Source of the DNA: JANFXS01 sp022791155
Lineage (GTDB): Bacteria > Bacillota > Clostridia > Lachnospirales > Anaerotignaceae
DNA: 7,452 nucleotides
Reading direction: 5' to 3'
Assembly (NCBI GenBank): GCA_949743895.1
Contig: CATJUX010000057.1
Location: 1 to 7,452, forward strand
Within the stretch, counting starts at the first letter, position 1. Every line of letters starts with the position of its first letter. The notes under the pieces are model-generated. The model ran no database searches. It was not told where the DNA came from and saw nothing but the letters and a program-made list of their open reading frames with translations. The translations under genes were made by a program, and so were the position numbers. This document shows positions 1 to 7,002 of the stretch, piece by piece.

Positions 1-12
1 CTTACAAAACGG

Positions 13-44
13 GGAAACGGCATAGCCAACGCTACGCCGTTTCC
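13..44 (-). terminator. Strong hairpin downstream of ribH, candidate operon terminator
   Basis: The arms at 13-26 and 31-44 form a 14-bp stem closed by a 4-base loop (27-30). Read on the minus strand, positions 22 and 35 make a G·U pair; read on the plus strand they would be an A/C mismatch, so the structure is best formed by leftward RNA. The tail after the stem in that direction is CCGUUUUG, a short U-run, so termination strength is uncertain. It lies about 100 bases after the ribH stop, which is far for a simple operon terminator. It could instead end a short separate transcript starting near 94. Confidence 0.5.
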
Positions 45-76
45 AAAAAACAAATCTAATACTGTCTTACGAGTAT

Positions 77-106
77 CTAACTTATGTTCGCTTTTTTGTG
101 ATTATA
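77..106 (-). promoter_or_regulatory. Possible leftward promoter with LexA-like box
   Basis: On the minus strand a perfect TATAAT (101-106) is followed 10 bases later by CGAACATAAGTTAG (77-90), which matches the Gram-positive SOS box CGAAC-N4-GTTCG at 9 of 10 defined bases. No good -35 hexamer is present at 16-18 bases upstream. The arrangement, with an operator just downstream of the -10, is typical of LexA-controlled promoters, but the one mismatch and the absent -35 keep this tentative. Confidence 0.25.
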
Positions 107-144
107 TTTTACAAAATTGCCTTTTTATGCTCAAAAGTATATAA

Positions 145-612
145 TCAAATTTCCATTGAACGAATCAAGTTGACCATTTCAATGGCGCCTTGAGCACAGT
201 CAAATCCTTTATTCCCGGCCTTTGTTCCAGCTCTCTCAATGGCTTGTTCAATGTTGTCAGTTGTGAGTATCCCAAACATAACTGGTATTCCGCTTGAAAG
301 AGAAACTTGGGCAATCCCTTTTGAAACTTCACTGCAAACATAATCATAATGGCTTGTGCTCCCTCTTATAACAGCCCCAAGGCATATAACAGCGTCATAT
401 TTTCCACTTTTGGCCATTTTTGAAGCAATGAGTGGTATTTCAAAAGCGCCAGGAACCCATGCTGTCTCAACATCATTTTCTTCAACATTGTGCCTTTTAA
501 GACAGTCAAGCGCCCCTGAAAGAAGCTTTGATGTTATAAATTCATTAAACCTTGACACAACTATACCAACTTTAATTTTTTCAGAAAATAAATTTCCCTC
601 ATATGTTTTCAT
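145..612 (-). CDS. ribH: 6,7-dimethyl-8-ribityllumazine synthase (RibH, beta subunit)
   Basis: This cytoplasmic enzyme condenses 5-amino-6-ribitylamino-uracil with 3,4-dihydroxy-2-butanone 4-phosphate to give lumazine, the penultimate riboflavin step; family members assemble into pentamers or 60-mer capsids. Visible family motifs (numbered from the start chosen here) are SRFNEFIT (20-27), WVPGAFEIP (52-60), GAVIRGSTSHYDYV (79-92) with catalytic His88, and ERAGTKAGNKG (126-136) with Arg127. The length of 155 residues is normal for the family. An upstream ATG at 621 directly abuts the GAGAGG ribosome binding site (622-627) with no spacing; ATG 612 sits 9 bases from it and gives the usual N-terminus MKTYEGNL, so 612 is preferred. 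It is the last gene of the operon, 13 bases after ribBA. Confidence 0.97.
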   Translation of the reverse strand: MKTYEGNLFSEKIKVGIVVSRFNEFITSKLLSGALDCLKRHNVEENDVETAWVPGAFEIPLIASKMAKSGKYDAVICLGAVIRGSTSHYDYVCSEVSKGIAQVSLSSGIPVMFGILTTDNIEQAIERAGTKAGNKGFDCAQGAIEMVNLIRSMEI

Positions 613-621
613 AGCATTCAT

Positions 622-627
622 CCTCTC
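622..627 (-). promoter_or_regulatory. ribH ribosome binding site overlapping the ribBA stop
   Basis: GAGAGG on the minus strand overlaps the TGA stop of ribBA (626-628). Its 9-base distance to ATG 612, against 0 bases to ATG 621, decides the ribH start and suggests translational coupling with ribBA. Confidence 0.75.
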
Positions 628-1822
628 AGTAGTTTAATATATGTCCCATGCGGGATTGTTTTGTTTTAAGATAAAAAATGTCATATGGTGTTGCATTCAT
701 TTGAATCGGAATGCGCTCAACTATCTTCATTCCATAGTCCGAAAGCTGATATACTTTATCTGGATTATTTGTCAGCAAGCGCAAAGTTTTCACTCCAAGA
801 CTTTTTAATATTTGAGCTCCTATATAATATTCTCTCAAATCTCCTTCAAAGCCTAAAGCTGTGTTGGCATCCAAGGTGTCAAGCCCTCCATCTTGCAGCT
901 GATATGCCTTAAGTTTGTTCACAAGGCCAATTCCACGGCCTTCTTGCCTCATATAAAGAAGTATTCCTCGGCCCTCTTTTTCAATTTGATTCATAGCCGC
1001 CTCAAGCTGCTGCCCACAGTCGCATCTAAGCGAGCCAAACACATCTCCAGTTAAACATTCCGAATGAACACGGCAAAGCACATTTTCACCATCATTTATG
1101 TCACCTTTCACAAGCGCCACATGATGTTCGCCGTTAAGCTTGTTTATAAAACAATGTGCAGTGAATGTTCCATGTTTTGTTGGCATATTTGTTACAGAAA
1201 CACATTCAACAAGGTCATCATACTTTTTGCGGTGTTCCTGAATGTCCTCAATGGTTATATGTTTCAATCCCCACTTTTTGGCAAATTCCATCAACTCATC
1301 ATATCTCATCATTGTTCCGTCTTCGCGCATAATCTCACAGCAAAGGCCGCATTCCTTCATTCCCGCAAGACGCATCAGATCAACCGTGGCTTCTGTGTGG
1401 CCGTTTCGCTCCAAAACGCCGTTTGGTTTTGACACAAGAGGAAACATATGCCCTGGGCGCCTGAAATCTGAAGGCTTCACATCATCACAAACGCAATGCC
1501 TTGCTGTGATCCCTCGTTCTTCTGCAGAAATGCCCGTTGATGTTTCAACGTGATCTATTGACACTGTGAATGCCGTTTCATGATTGTCAGTGTTTTCCAT
1601 AACCATTTGTGGAAGGCATAATTTTTTGGCAATTTGTATGCTCATAGGCATACATATAAGCCCTTTGGCATAAGTCGCCATGAAATTCACATTTTCAGTT
1701 GTGGCAAATTCAGCGGCACAAATCAAGTCTCCCTCGTTTTCCCTGTTTTCATCATCAGTGACAAGTATAATTCTTCCTTCTTTTAGTTCTCTAAGTGCTT
1801 CTTCAATTGAATTTGAGCCCAT
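626..1822 (-). CDS. ribBA: Bifunctional 3,4-dihydroxy-2-butanone 4-phosphate synthase / GTP cyclohydrolase II
   Basis: This fused enzyme supplies both riboflavin precursors. The N-terminal RibB half (about 1-200) converts ribulose 5-phosphate to 3,4-dihydroxy-2-butanone 4-phosphate; the C-terminal RibA half (about 206-398) opens GTP to the diaminopyrimidine with loss of formate and pyrophosphate. RibB shows the acidic loop DDENRENEGD (23-32), RRPGH (121-125) and GHTEATVDL (141-149). RibA shows the zinc cysteines Cys256, Cys267 and Cys269 in the spacing C-x10-C-x-C, the RQEGRGIG loop (292-299) and TNNP (351-354). At 398 residues it is full length for the fused form. The start is fixed by AAGGAGG 7 bases upstream. 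It is the third gene of the operon, 12 bases after ribE. No missing active-site residues were noticed in either half. Confidence 0.97.
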   Translation of the reverse strand: MGSNSIEEALRELKEGRIILVTDDENRENEGDLICAAEFATTENVNFMATYAKGLICMPMSIQIAKKLCLPQMVMENTDNHETAFTVSIDHVETSTGISAEERGITARHCVCDDVKPSDFRRPGHMFPLVSKPNGVLERNGHTEATVDLMRLAGMKECGLCCEIMREDGTMMRYDELMEFAKKWGLKHITIEDIQEHRKKYDDLVECVSVTNMPTKHGTFTAHCFINKLNGEHHVALVKGDINDGENVLCRVHSECLTGDVFGSLRCDCGQQLEAAMNQIEKEGRGILLYMRQEGRGIGLVNKLKAYQLQDGGLDTLDANTALGFEGDLREYYIGAQILKSLGVKTLRLLTNNPDKVYQLSDYGMKIVERIPIQMNATPYDIFYLKTKQSRMGHILNY

Positions 1823-1829
1823 GTTATTT

Positions 1830-1836
1830 CCTCCTT
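1830..1836 (-). promoter_or_regulatory. ribBA ribosome binding site overlapping the ribE stop
   Basis: AAGGAGG on the minus strand is a near-perfect Shine-Dalgarno, 7 bases before ATG 1822. It overlaps the ribE TAA (1835-1837), so ribosomes ending ribE are placed at the next start. Confidence 0.85.
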
Positions 1837-2476
1837 AAAAACCGTGCTTTGCTAAAAAATCACGGGTAATATACGATTTTTTTTCATCTTCAAAATTCAT
1901 TAACCTTTCAACATACTTTCCAATGCAATCATTTTCCAAATTTACAATGTCGTTAATTTTTCTTTCACAAAGTGTAGTGTTTCCCATAGTGTGCGGAATA
2001 ACAGAAACACTGAAATTGTCTGATTCCACTTTTGCAACCGTGAGACTTATTCCGTCTATAGCAACAGAGCCTTTTTCAACAATATATTTCATAATTGATG
2101 GCAAAGTTTTTATTTTATACCATTTAGCCACTCCATCTTCTGATATTTCACAAACCGTTCCTGTGCCGTCTATATGCCCAGAAACAATATGCCCACCAAA
2201 GCGCCCGTTTGCCGGCATTGCCCGTTCCAAATTGACTTTTCCTCCTGCTTTTAACAACGATAAAGATGTTCTTGAAACAGTTTCTCCCATAACATCAACT
2301 GTGAAACTTTCAGAATCAAAACATGTGACTGTGAGACATATTCCATTGACAGCAATGCTGTCGCCTATTTTAATGTCACTCATGATTTCATCGGCTGAAA
2401 TTGAAATGACAAAAGCATTTCCAACCTTCCTAATCAATTTAATTTTTCCAACCTCTTCAACTATTCCTGTGAACAT
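1835..2476 (-). CDS. ribE: Riboflavin synthase, alpha subunit
   Basis: The enzyme dismutates two molecules of 6,7-dimethyl-8-ribityllumazine into riboflavin and the RibH substrate, the last step of the pathway. The protein has the expected tandem lumazine-binding barrels. The first holds MFTGIVEEVG at the N-terminus and GDSIAVNGICLTV (38-50); the second follows GGHIVSGHIDG (94-104) and holds GSVAIDGISLTV (136-147) and IPHT (160-163). At 213 residues it is full length, ending in the common C-terminal pattern FLAKHGF. A TTG at 2482 is also in frame, but nearly all family members begin MFTG, so ATG 2476 is chosen. Its first 20 bases overlap the end of ribD and no strong ribosome binding site is visible, which points to translational coupling. 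Naming varies: the same enzyme is ribC in E. coli and ribB in older Bacillus usage. Confidence 0.96.
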   Translation of the reverse strand: MFTGIVEEVGKIKLIRKVGNAFVISISADEIMSDIKIGDSIAVNGICLTVTCFDSESFTVDVMGETVSRTSLSLLKAGGKVNLERAMPANGRFGGHIVSGHIDGTGTVCEISEDGVAKWYKIKTLPSIMKYIVEKGSVAIDGISLTVAKVESDNFSVSVIPHTMGNTTLCERKINDIVNLENDCIGKYVERLMNFEDEKKSYITRDFLAKHGF

Positions 2477-3563
2477 CAGCAATCACTTCACTTTCCAAAA
2501 GTATATCTTCATCCAGCCATGTCAGTTTTGGTTTAGAAAGAACCGCAGCCATGTTTGGCATTTCAACTCCAATTCCGCCAACAGGAGATTTCGCCAAAGC
2601 ACCACCGAATATTTTTGGAGCTATATATGCTTGCACGGAATTCACAATTCCACTTTTAAGCGCACTCCAATTAAGTGTTCCTCCACCTTCAAGCAATATG
2701 CTATCAATGCTCATTTCTCCAAGCTTTTCCATAAGTTCGCACAAATCCACATGGCCATCACTCATTTCAACATCAATCACATTGCAGCCATGCTTCACAT
2801 AAGCTTCGTGCCTAAGCTGGTCTTTAACACATGTGGCAATCACTGTTGGCACATACTTTGCTGTTGAAACAATTTTTGAGTTTATAGGTGTTCTTAAATT
2901 TGTGTCACAAACCACACGCAAAGGATTCTTTGAATTCTCAAGCCTGCATGTGAGCACGGGATCATCGGAAATCACTGTGCCAACACCAACCATAATGGCT
3001 GAAAGCGCGTGCCTTGTTTTATGAACATTGTGGCGCGCTTCTTCCCCTGTTATCCACTTTGATTCGTTTTTATAAGTTGCTATTTTCCCATCAATTGTCA
3101 TGGCATATTTCATAACCACATATGGCTTCTCATTTTTCATAAAATGAGAAAATATTTTTATGAGGCATTCACATTCATCTTTCAGCACTCCCACATCAAC
3201 AGTTATGTTGTTCTTTCTCAACATTTCAACGCCTTTTCCGGCCACAACAGGGTTTGGATCCAGCGCTCCAACCACAACGCGTTTCACTCCGCTTTCTATC
3301 AAAGCTTCTGTGCATGGAGGTGTTTTTCCATAATGACAGCACGGCTCAAGCGTGACATAAATTGTGGCTCCTTTGACATCTTCTTTGCAGTCAGCCAAAG
3401 CATTTCTCTCTGCATGAAGGCCCCCAAACTTTTCATGATGCCCTTTGCCAATTATTTTCCCGTTTTTAACAACCACAGCGCCAACCATTGGGTTTGGATT
3501 CACCCAGCCTTCTCCCTTTTTGGCCAATTCAACAGCCAACTGCATATATTCCATGTCATTCAA
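2457..3563 (-). CDS. ribD: Bifunctional diaminohydroxyphosphoribosylaminopyrimidine deaminase / 5-amino-6-(5-phosphoribosylamino)uracil reductase
   Basis: RibD performs the second and third steps of the GTP branch. The N-terminal zinc deaminase (about 1-140) shows HAERNA with His50 and catalytic Glu52, and EPCCHYGKTPPC with zinc ligands Cys75 and Cys84. The C-terminal NADPH-dependent reductase (about 145-368) shows TIDGKIAT, SKWITGEEAR, VGVGTVISDDP and LEGGG (291-295). The frame stays open to a TTG at 3578, but that codon overlaps the ribosome binding site GGAGG (3572-3576) and so cannot be the start. The TTG at 3563 lies 8 bases after GGAGG and gives MNDMEYMQLA, 368 residues; TTG 3566 (5 bases) and ATG 3554 (17 bases) are alternatives. 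It is the first gene of the operon, behind the FMN riboswitch, and its end overlaps ribE by 20 bases. Confidence 0.95.
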   Translation of the reverse strand: MNDMEYMQLAVELAKKGEGWVNPNPMVGAVVVKNGKIIGKGHHEKFGGLHAERNALADCKEDVKGATIYVTLEPCCHYGKTPPCTEALIESGVKRVVVGALDPNPVVAGKGVEMLRKNNITVDVGVLKDECECLIKIFSHFMKNEKPYVVMKYAMTIDGKIATYKNESKWITGEEARHNVHKTRHALSAIMVGVGTVISDDPVLTCRLENSKNPLRVVCDTNLRTPINSKIVSTAKYVPTVIATCVKDQLRHEAYVKHGCNVIDVEMSDGHVDLCELMEKLGEMSIDSILLEGGGTLNWSALKSGIVNSVQAYIAPKIFGGALAKSPVGGIGVEMPNMAAVLSKPKLTWLDEDILLESEVIADVHRNS

Positions 3564-3571
3564 CAAAACCG

Positions 3572-3576
3572 CCTCC
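3572..3576 (-). promoter_or_regulatory. ribD ribosome binding site
   Basis: GGAGG on the minus strand is the only strong Shine-Dalgarno ahead of ribD. Its position excludes the TTG at 3578 as start and favours the TTG at 3563. Confidence 0.85.
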
Positions 3577-3637
3577 AAAAAAATGCCCTAAATATAAATT
3601 CAGGACACATAAAATATACGATGTTTATATATTAAAA

Positions 3638-3667
3638 GCTCTGAAACGGCTTGTGCCATCTCAGAGC
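3638..3667 (-). terminator. Riboswitch-controlled intrinsic terminator (expression platform)
   Basis: On the minus strand the arms 3655-3667 and 3638-3650 form a 13-base-pair stem with an ACAA loop (3651-3654), followed by UUUUAAUAU. Two inner G·U pairs form only in the leftward RNA. It sits between the FMN aptamer and ribD, where FMN riboswitches that act by premature termination carry their terminator. The predicted effect is that FMN binding lets this hairpin form and stops transcription before ribD. The competing antiterminator was not identified with confidence. Confidence 0.85.
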
Positions 3668-3692
3668 ATAGAAATACAATACAAACGTATTC

Positions 3693-3802
3693 ATTCTTCT
3701 TTCATCCAGACTATACTGTCGGCTTTGGAATTTCACCAAATCATGCCTTGCGGCTCGTGGGCTCTACCACCGGTCGGGACTTACACCCCTGCCCTGAAGA
3801 AT
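3693..3802 (-). ncRNA. FMN riboswitch aptamer (RFN element)
   Basis: On the minus strand this stretch carries the conserved RFN core almost unchanged: CTTCAGGGCAGGGGTG at the 5' side, CCCGACCGG, GAGCCCACGAGCCGC, GCATGATTTGGTGAAATTCC, AAGCCGACAGTATAGTC and GGATGAAAGAAG at the 3' side. The closing helix P1 pairs 3796-3802 with 3693-3699. The element lies about 10 bases after the predicted transcription start and ahead of a terminator and ribD, so it senses FMN and controls the whole rib operon. Identification rests on direct recognition of the conserved sequence. Confidence 0.98.
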
Positions 3803-3820
3803 TAATATTATTTTTTAATA

Positions 3821-3849
3821 ATTATAATGTCTCACACATTTGTTGTCAA
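3821..3849 (-). promoter_or_regulatory. rib operon promoter, full consensus
   Basis: On the minus strand a perfect TTGACA (3844-3849) is separated by 17 bases from a perfect TATAAT (3821-3826). Transcription should start near 3814, just ahead of the FMN aptamer. A promoter this strong fits an operon whose control is exerted afterwards by the riboswitch. Confidence 0.92.
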
Positions 3850-3956
3850 CATTTTTATTTCAGCGAAACACTTTTATGCCGCAAGAATTTTATGAAAGTT
3901 CCGGGTCACTTAAATATAAAAAGCTAAAATATCAAGCTATCAAAAATCACAAAATA

Positions 3957-5987
3957 TTAAACCGGTTTAAGCCTATATGAACATTTTTCATCCATACCAT
4001 CATATTTTTCGATCACTAATTTTGCATAATTTAAGGCATCATTCGCGCTGAGATTCATTTCTAAATATATACCTTCAACAATTTTTTGTGGAGATCTCAT
4101 GTTTTCGTCTGTATCACTTATTATACGTTTACTTCTTCCCTTGAAATCCTTGTGGCGAACCAAACTTCTGAAGATTTGTGAATCACACTCATACATTTGC
4201 ATACAAACATTTTTCAAAAAACTTCTCCAACTGTCAACAGGAATAATCTCACCACATATTTCAAGTTCGCACGGTGTTCTTCCAGTTACATTAACCTCGT
4301 CTAGTATGTCAAATTCTGTACGTGTGTCAGCATTAGAAAATTTAGCACTGATCGCATCTGGATATTTCCATATTTGGCATATTTCATCTATTAACAAATT
4401 AGTTCTTTTTATAATCTCGTTTTCGCCCCAAAAATTAAACTCACATATCTCCCGGTTCATGTAAATATTAGATTGCTTATACATCCTTTTCTTCTCCGAA
4501 AATCCATCATTGGACATTTCAGAATTATACCCTGTGAGTGTTAAGTTTCCCAAACAGTTTAGATACTTTTCATACACTTCACTCGCTTTCTTTCCTAAAT
4601 CTATTTTCCATTTTGCATTTAGAGTTTGGGGCATAATATGTTCTATTGATAATTTATCAAAGTCAACAACTTCTTTTCCCTTTCTGCATTCAATACACTC
4701 CAAAACATATTTTATGTGAGAAAATTTATAGCTGTTTAACAATTGCACTTTACTCCTAAGCAACACATCATCTGGAAAAATTGCCTTTCCACGTTTTCCT
4801 GCCAGCACCAACGCAACTTTATCACACAGCATTTTATTTTCATAATTTGCAATGTCATTTGACATTGCAGCAAACACCTTATTCAACACATTTGTTGGCA
4901 TTTCGCAAAGCAGGCGGCGCATGGCATACGACAATATAACATCCAGTGTTTTGCACAGCATACATTCATCAATATTATGATACATATACATATCCTCAAA
5001 TATATTGAGCAAAAATGGATACACCGTTGTCGACTTCAATCTTTGTAGCTGCAAAAGTCTTTCATTTATCTCTCCGCTTGGACTATTGCAATATTTGAAC
5101 CAGCTATAGTAAATGCCATACACTTTTAATTCATCAAGAAACCCTTCCGCATCATAATTTCCAGTTTTAATATAATAATCTTTGAAACTGTCATACACTC
5201 TGTCTTTATTTGGGATTGCGCCTGTTTTTAACGTCAGATAGTCCCGGATAAAATCAGAAATCATAGCATCTGGAAGCATTTTTTCTAATTTGATCCAATA
5301 GTTATTATACAAGTTTTCTTGAACCGCGTAATCCTGACCCATTAATAAATAGTTTCTTATAAGATCCGCCTGAGTCAAGTCCAATCCTGTGGAGTTCAAA
5401 GATTCAAAAATCAATTGTGGATTTTCTCTGTTTTTATCCAACTGAATATAAACAATTTCCAATTTTTGAATTCCATGATAAATTTCTTCTTCATATAAAT
5501 TTGATTCTTTAATTAAATCCATAAATAAATTATAATTAAGCAATACTTGGGATTCTTCCATTTCATCAATTTTGTTGCCTATTAGTTTTTCAAAGTTTAC
5601 ATAATCATCTTTCATAGGCTTCAATTTTATTTTAAGTGGTTCTGGGCTAAATCGGTTAATTAAATAGCTTTCTTCTATTTCCTGCTTCAATTCCTTTTTA
5701 TCCGTAGAATCCAATATAGCCTTCAAAAGCAACATAATAGATGTTAGCCTCTGCTGGCCATCAATTACAATAAAATTTCTAAAGTTTGCAGAAGATTCAC
5801 CCTCCACATAAACTATTGTGCCTAAGAAATGGTTTTCTCTTTTCTCATCTGATGCTATTTTTTCAATGTCTTTAAATAATGTGATACACTGCATTCTTTT
5901 CCAATCATAGTTCCTTTGATATACAGGAATGCAAAAAGTTCTCTTTCCTGCAATAAATTCCAAAAAACTCATATTATCTGCCTTCAT
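3957..5987 (-). CDS. DUF262-DUF1524 protein, candidate type IV restriction / phage-defence nuclease (GmrSD-like)
   Basis: The protein has 676 residues. The N-terminal DUF262 (GmrS-like) region shows IPVYQRNYDW (20-29), VIDGQQRLTS (74-83) and FESLNSTGLDLTQADLIRN (194-212); in characterised relatives the DGQQR-type site binds and hydrolyses nucleotide. The DUF1524 (GmrD-like) HNH region shows IEHIMPQTL (448-456) with His450, LGNLTLT (479-485), Asn488 and Lys499/Lys500. The nuclease motifs look intact. About 120 residues follow (555-676), holding ELEICGEIIPVDSW (574-587), that I cannot assign. Relatives include GmrSD, which cuts glucosylated hydroxymethylcytosine DNA, BrxU, and the phosphorothioation-linked SspE. 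No modification or Ssp genes are seen here, so the target is unknown. The start is set by AGGGG 7 bases before ATG 5987. By eye it is more AT-rich than the rib genes, consistent with transfer. Confidence 0.85.
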   Translation of the reverse strand: MKADNMSFLEFIAGKRTFCIPVYQRNYDWKRMQCITLFKDIEKIASDEKRENHFLGTIVYVEGESSANFRNFIVIDGQQRLTSIMLLLKAILDSTDKKELKQEIEESYLINRFSPEPLKIKLKPMKDDYVNFEKLIGNKIDEMEESQVLLNYNLFMDLIKESNLYEEEIYHGIQKLEIVYIQLDKNRENPQLIFESLNSTGLDLTQADLIRNYLLMGQDYAVQENLYNNYWIKLEKMLPDAMISDFIRDYLTLKTGAIPNKDRVYDSFKDYYIKTGNYDAEGFLDELKVYGIYYSWFKYCNSPSGEINERLLQLQRLKSTTVYPFLLNIFEDMYMYHNIDECMLCKTLDVILSYAMRRLLCEMPTNVLNKVFAAMSNDIANYENKMLCDKVALVLAGKRGKAIFPDDVLLRSKVQLLNSYKFSHIKYVLECIECRKGKEVVDFDKLSIEHIMPQTLNAKWKIDLGKKASEVYEKYLNCLGNLTLTGYNSEMSNDGFSEKKRMYKQSNIYMNREICEFNFWGENEIIKRTNLLIDEICQIWKYPDAISAKFSNADTRTEFDILDEVNVTGRTPCELEICGEIIPVDSWRSFLKNVCMQMYECDSQIFRSLVRHKDFKGRSKRIISDTDENMRSPQKIVEGIYLEMNLSANDALNYAKLVIEKYDGMDEKCSYRLKPV

Positions 5988-6023
5988 ACCAAATCCCCTT
6001 TTGCATTTTATGTCATTTTTTGT

Positions 6024-6052
6024 ATTATATCACACTTTATACGGCATATCAA
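6024..6052 (-). promoter_or_regulatory. Promoter of the DUF262 gene
   Basis: On the minus strand TTGATA (6047-6052, 5 of 6 to consensus) is followed after 17 bases by a perfect TATAAT (6024-6029) preceded by TGA, an extended -10. It lies 36 bases upstream of the start codon at 5987, leaving a short leader with an AGGGG ribosome binding site (5995-5999). The gene is therefore likely transcribed independently of the recombinase upstream. Confidence 0.85.
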
Positions 6053-6376
6053 TTTGTATAACTGACAGCTGACATAATTCACAAAAATTCAATCTTTAAT
6101 GTCACAAAAGAATAATAAAATTTCTTACAAAACTATATATTAATCAGTGCACCAAAAAAATATTTTGAAAAATATGTATACACGCTTCTTATTTATAAAA
6201 TTTTCAATAATATACATTAATCATCAAACTGTCTAAAAGCAATATAAAAGCCTATATATTTTTATATATAAATAGAATTATAGATGTGTTTTAACAGTGT
6301 TTCAAAAACAAAACATCACATAAAACAACATTCTTCACTTGTCAAATATTTATAAAAAATCCATGAATACCTCTGG
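6053..6376. other. AT-rich intergenic stretch without a recognisable gene
   Basis: Between the recombinase stop and the DUF262 promoter the sequence is very AT-rich. I found no open reading frame of convincing size, no RNA motif and no strong terminator for the recombinase; the only fold near its stop is a 3-base CCA/TGG pairing (6361-6376) followed by a U-run. An AT-only hairpin at 6252-6275 is probably a by-product of base composition. Confidence 0.6.
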
Positions 6377-6985
6377 TTATTTTTTTCTCAATTTATATTC
6401 TCTAAATCTTCTATAAAATGTTGACTCACTTATGCCGCATTTGATTGCAATTTCTTTCACAGTCATCTCATTTCTTTTCCATGCAGCTACAAGTTTTGGA
6501 AAGTCTTCTGACAATTCTATTGAATGACGCCCAAACCTAATCCCTTTCGCTTTAGCTTCCAAAATTCCTTCTGCCTGCCGTTTGTGTATATTTTCCCTTT
6601 CATTTTGCGCAACAAACGACAAAATTTGCAGCACAAGTTCCGATATAAATGTTTCCATTAAATCTTTTCCATTGTGCGTGTCCAACAGAAGCATATCAAT
6701 CACACATACATCTATTCCCGCTTCCCTTGTCAAAAAGCGCCATTGCTCCTGTATTTCGTAATAGTTCCTTCCCAAACGATCAATGCTTAATATATAGAGC
6801 AAGTCACCACGTTTCAGCTTTTTTACCATATTTTTATACTGAGGCCTGTCAAAGTCTTTTCCCGAAAACTTATCTATAAAAATAAATTCTGGACTAATAT
6901 TTTTCTCTTTCATAGCTGCCAACTGTCTTCCTTCATTTTGATCAACACTTGATACACGAACATAACCATAAACTTTATCTGCCAT
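6377..6985 (-). CDS. Small serine recombinase (resolvase/invertase family)
   Basis: This 202-residue protein has the layout of Tn3/gamma-delta resolvases and DNA invertases. The catalytic domain (about 1-145) shows YGYVRVSSVDQ (6-16) with nucleophile Ser12 and Arg10, Ser41 and Arg47 in FSGKDFDRP (40-48), and SIDRLGR (67-73) with Arg70 and Arg73. A long helix (about 108-145, with AQNERENIHKR) leads to a basic arm, KAKGIRFGRH, and a C-terminal helix-turn-helix (about 175-196, VKEIAIKCGISESTFYRRF) for site binding. All catalytic residues expected are present, so it should be active. The start is supported by AGGG 7 bases before ATG 6985. No transposase, invertible segment or partner gene is visible, so whether it resolves, inverts or integrates DNA cannot be told. 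It lies between a CRISPR array end and a DUF262 gene. Confidence 0.93.
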   Translation of the reverse strand: MADKVYGYVRVSSVDQNEGRQLAAMKEKNISPEFIFIDKFSGKDFDRPQYKNMVKKLKRGDLLYILSIDRLGRNYYEIQEQWRFLTREAGIDVCVIDMLLLDTHNGKDLMETFISELVLQILSFVAQNERENIHKRQAEGILEAKAKGIRFGRHSIELSEDFPKLVAAWKRNEMTVKEIAIKCGISESTFYRRFREYKLRKK

Positions 6986-7002
6986 TCTAATTCCCTACTC
7001 AA

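Noticed and set aside
83..93. 11-base inverted match between 83-93 and 7121-7131 (AAAGCGAACAT) as the ends of an inserted element.
   Set aside because: Several matches of that length are expected by chance in 7.4 kb, and neither end shows a target duplication or mobile-element boundary.
1923..2867. Long plus-strand open frame opposite ribE and ribD.
   Set aside because: It lies wholly antisense to two well-conserved genes, has no ribosome binding site and its translation shows no recognisable domain; it is a shadow of the real coding strand.
3761..3765. Aptamer bases AGAGC (minus strand) complementary to the 5' arm of the ribD terminator, as an antiterminator.
   Set aside because: Only five bases pair and they lie inside the aptamer core; a match of that length is expected by chance.
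3900..3956. Intrinsic terminator just after the DUF262 gene.
   Set aside because: Only 4-base pairings such as AGCT/AGCT before a U-run are visible; too weak to call.
6252..6275. Hairpin in the recombinase-DUF262 gap as terminator or regulatory RNA.
   Set aside because: The stem is almost entirely A and T with an internal mismatch and no separate U-tail; such folds are common in DNA of this composition.
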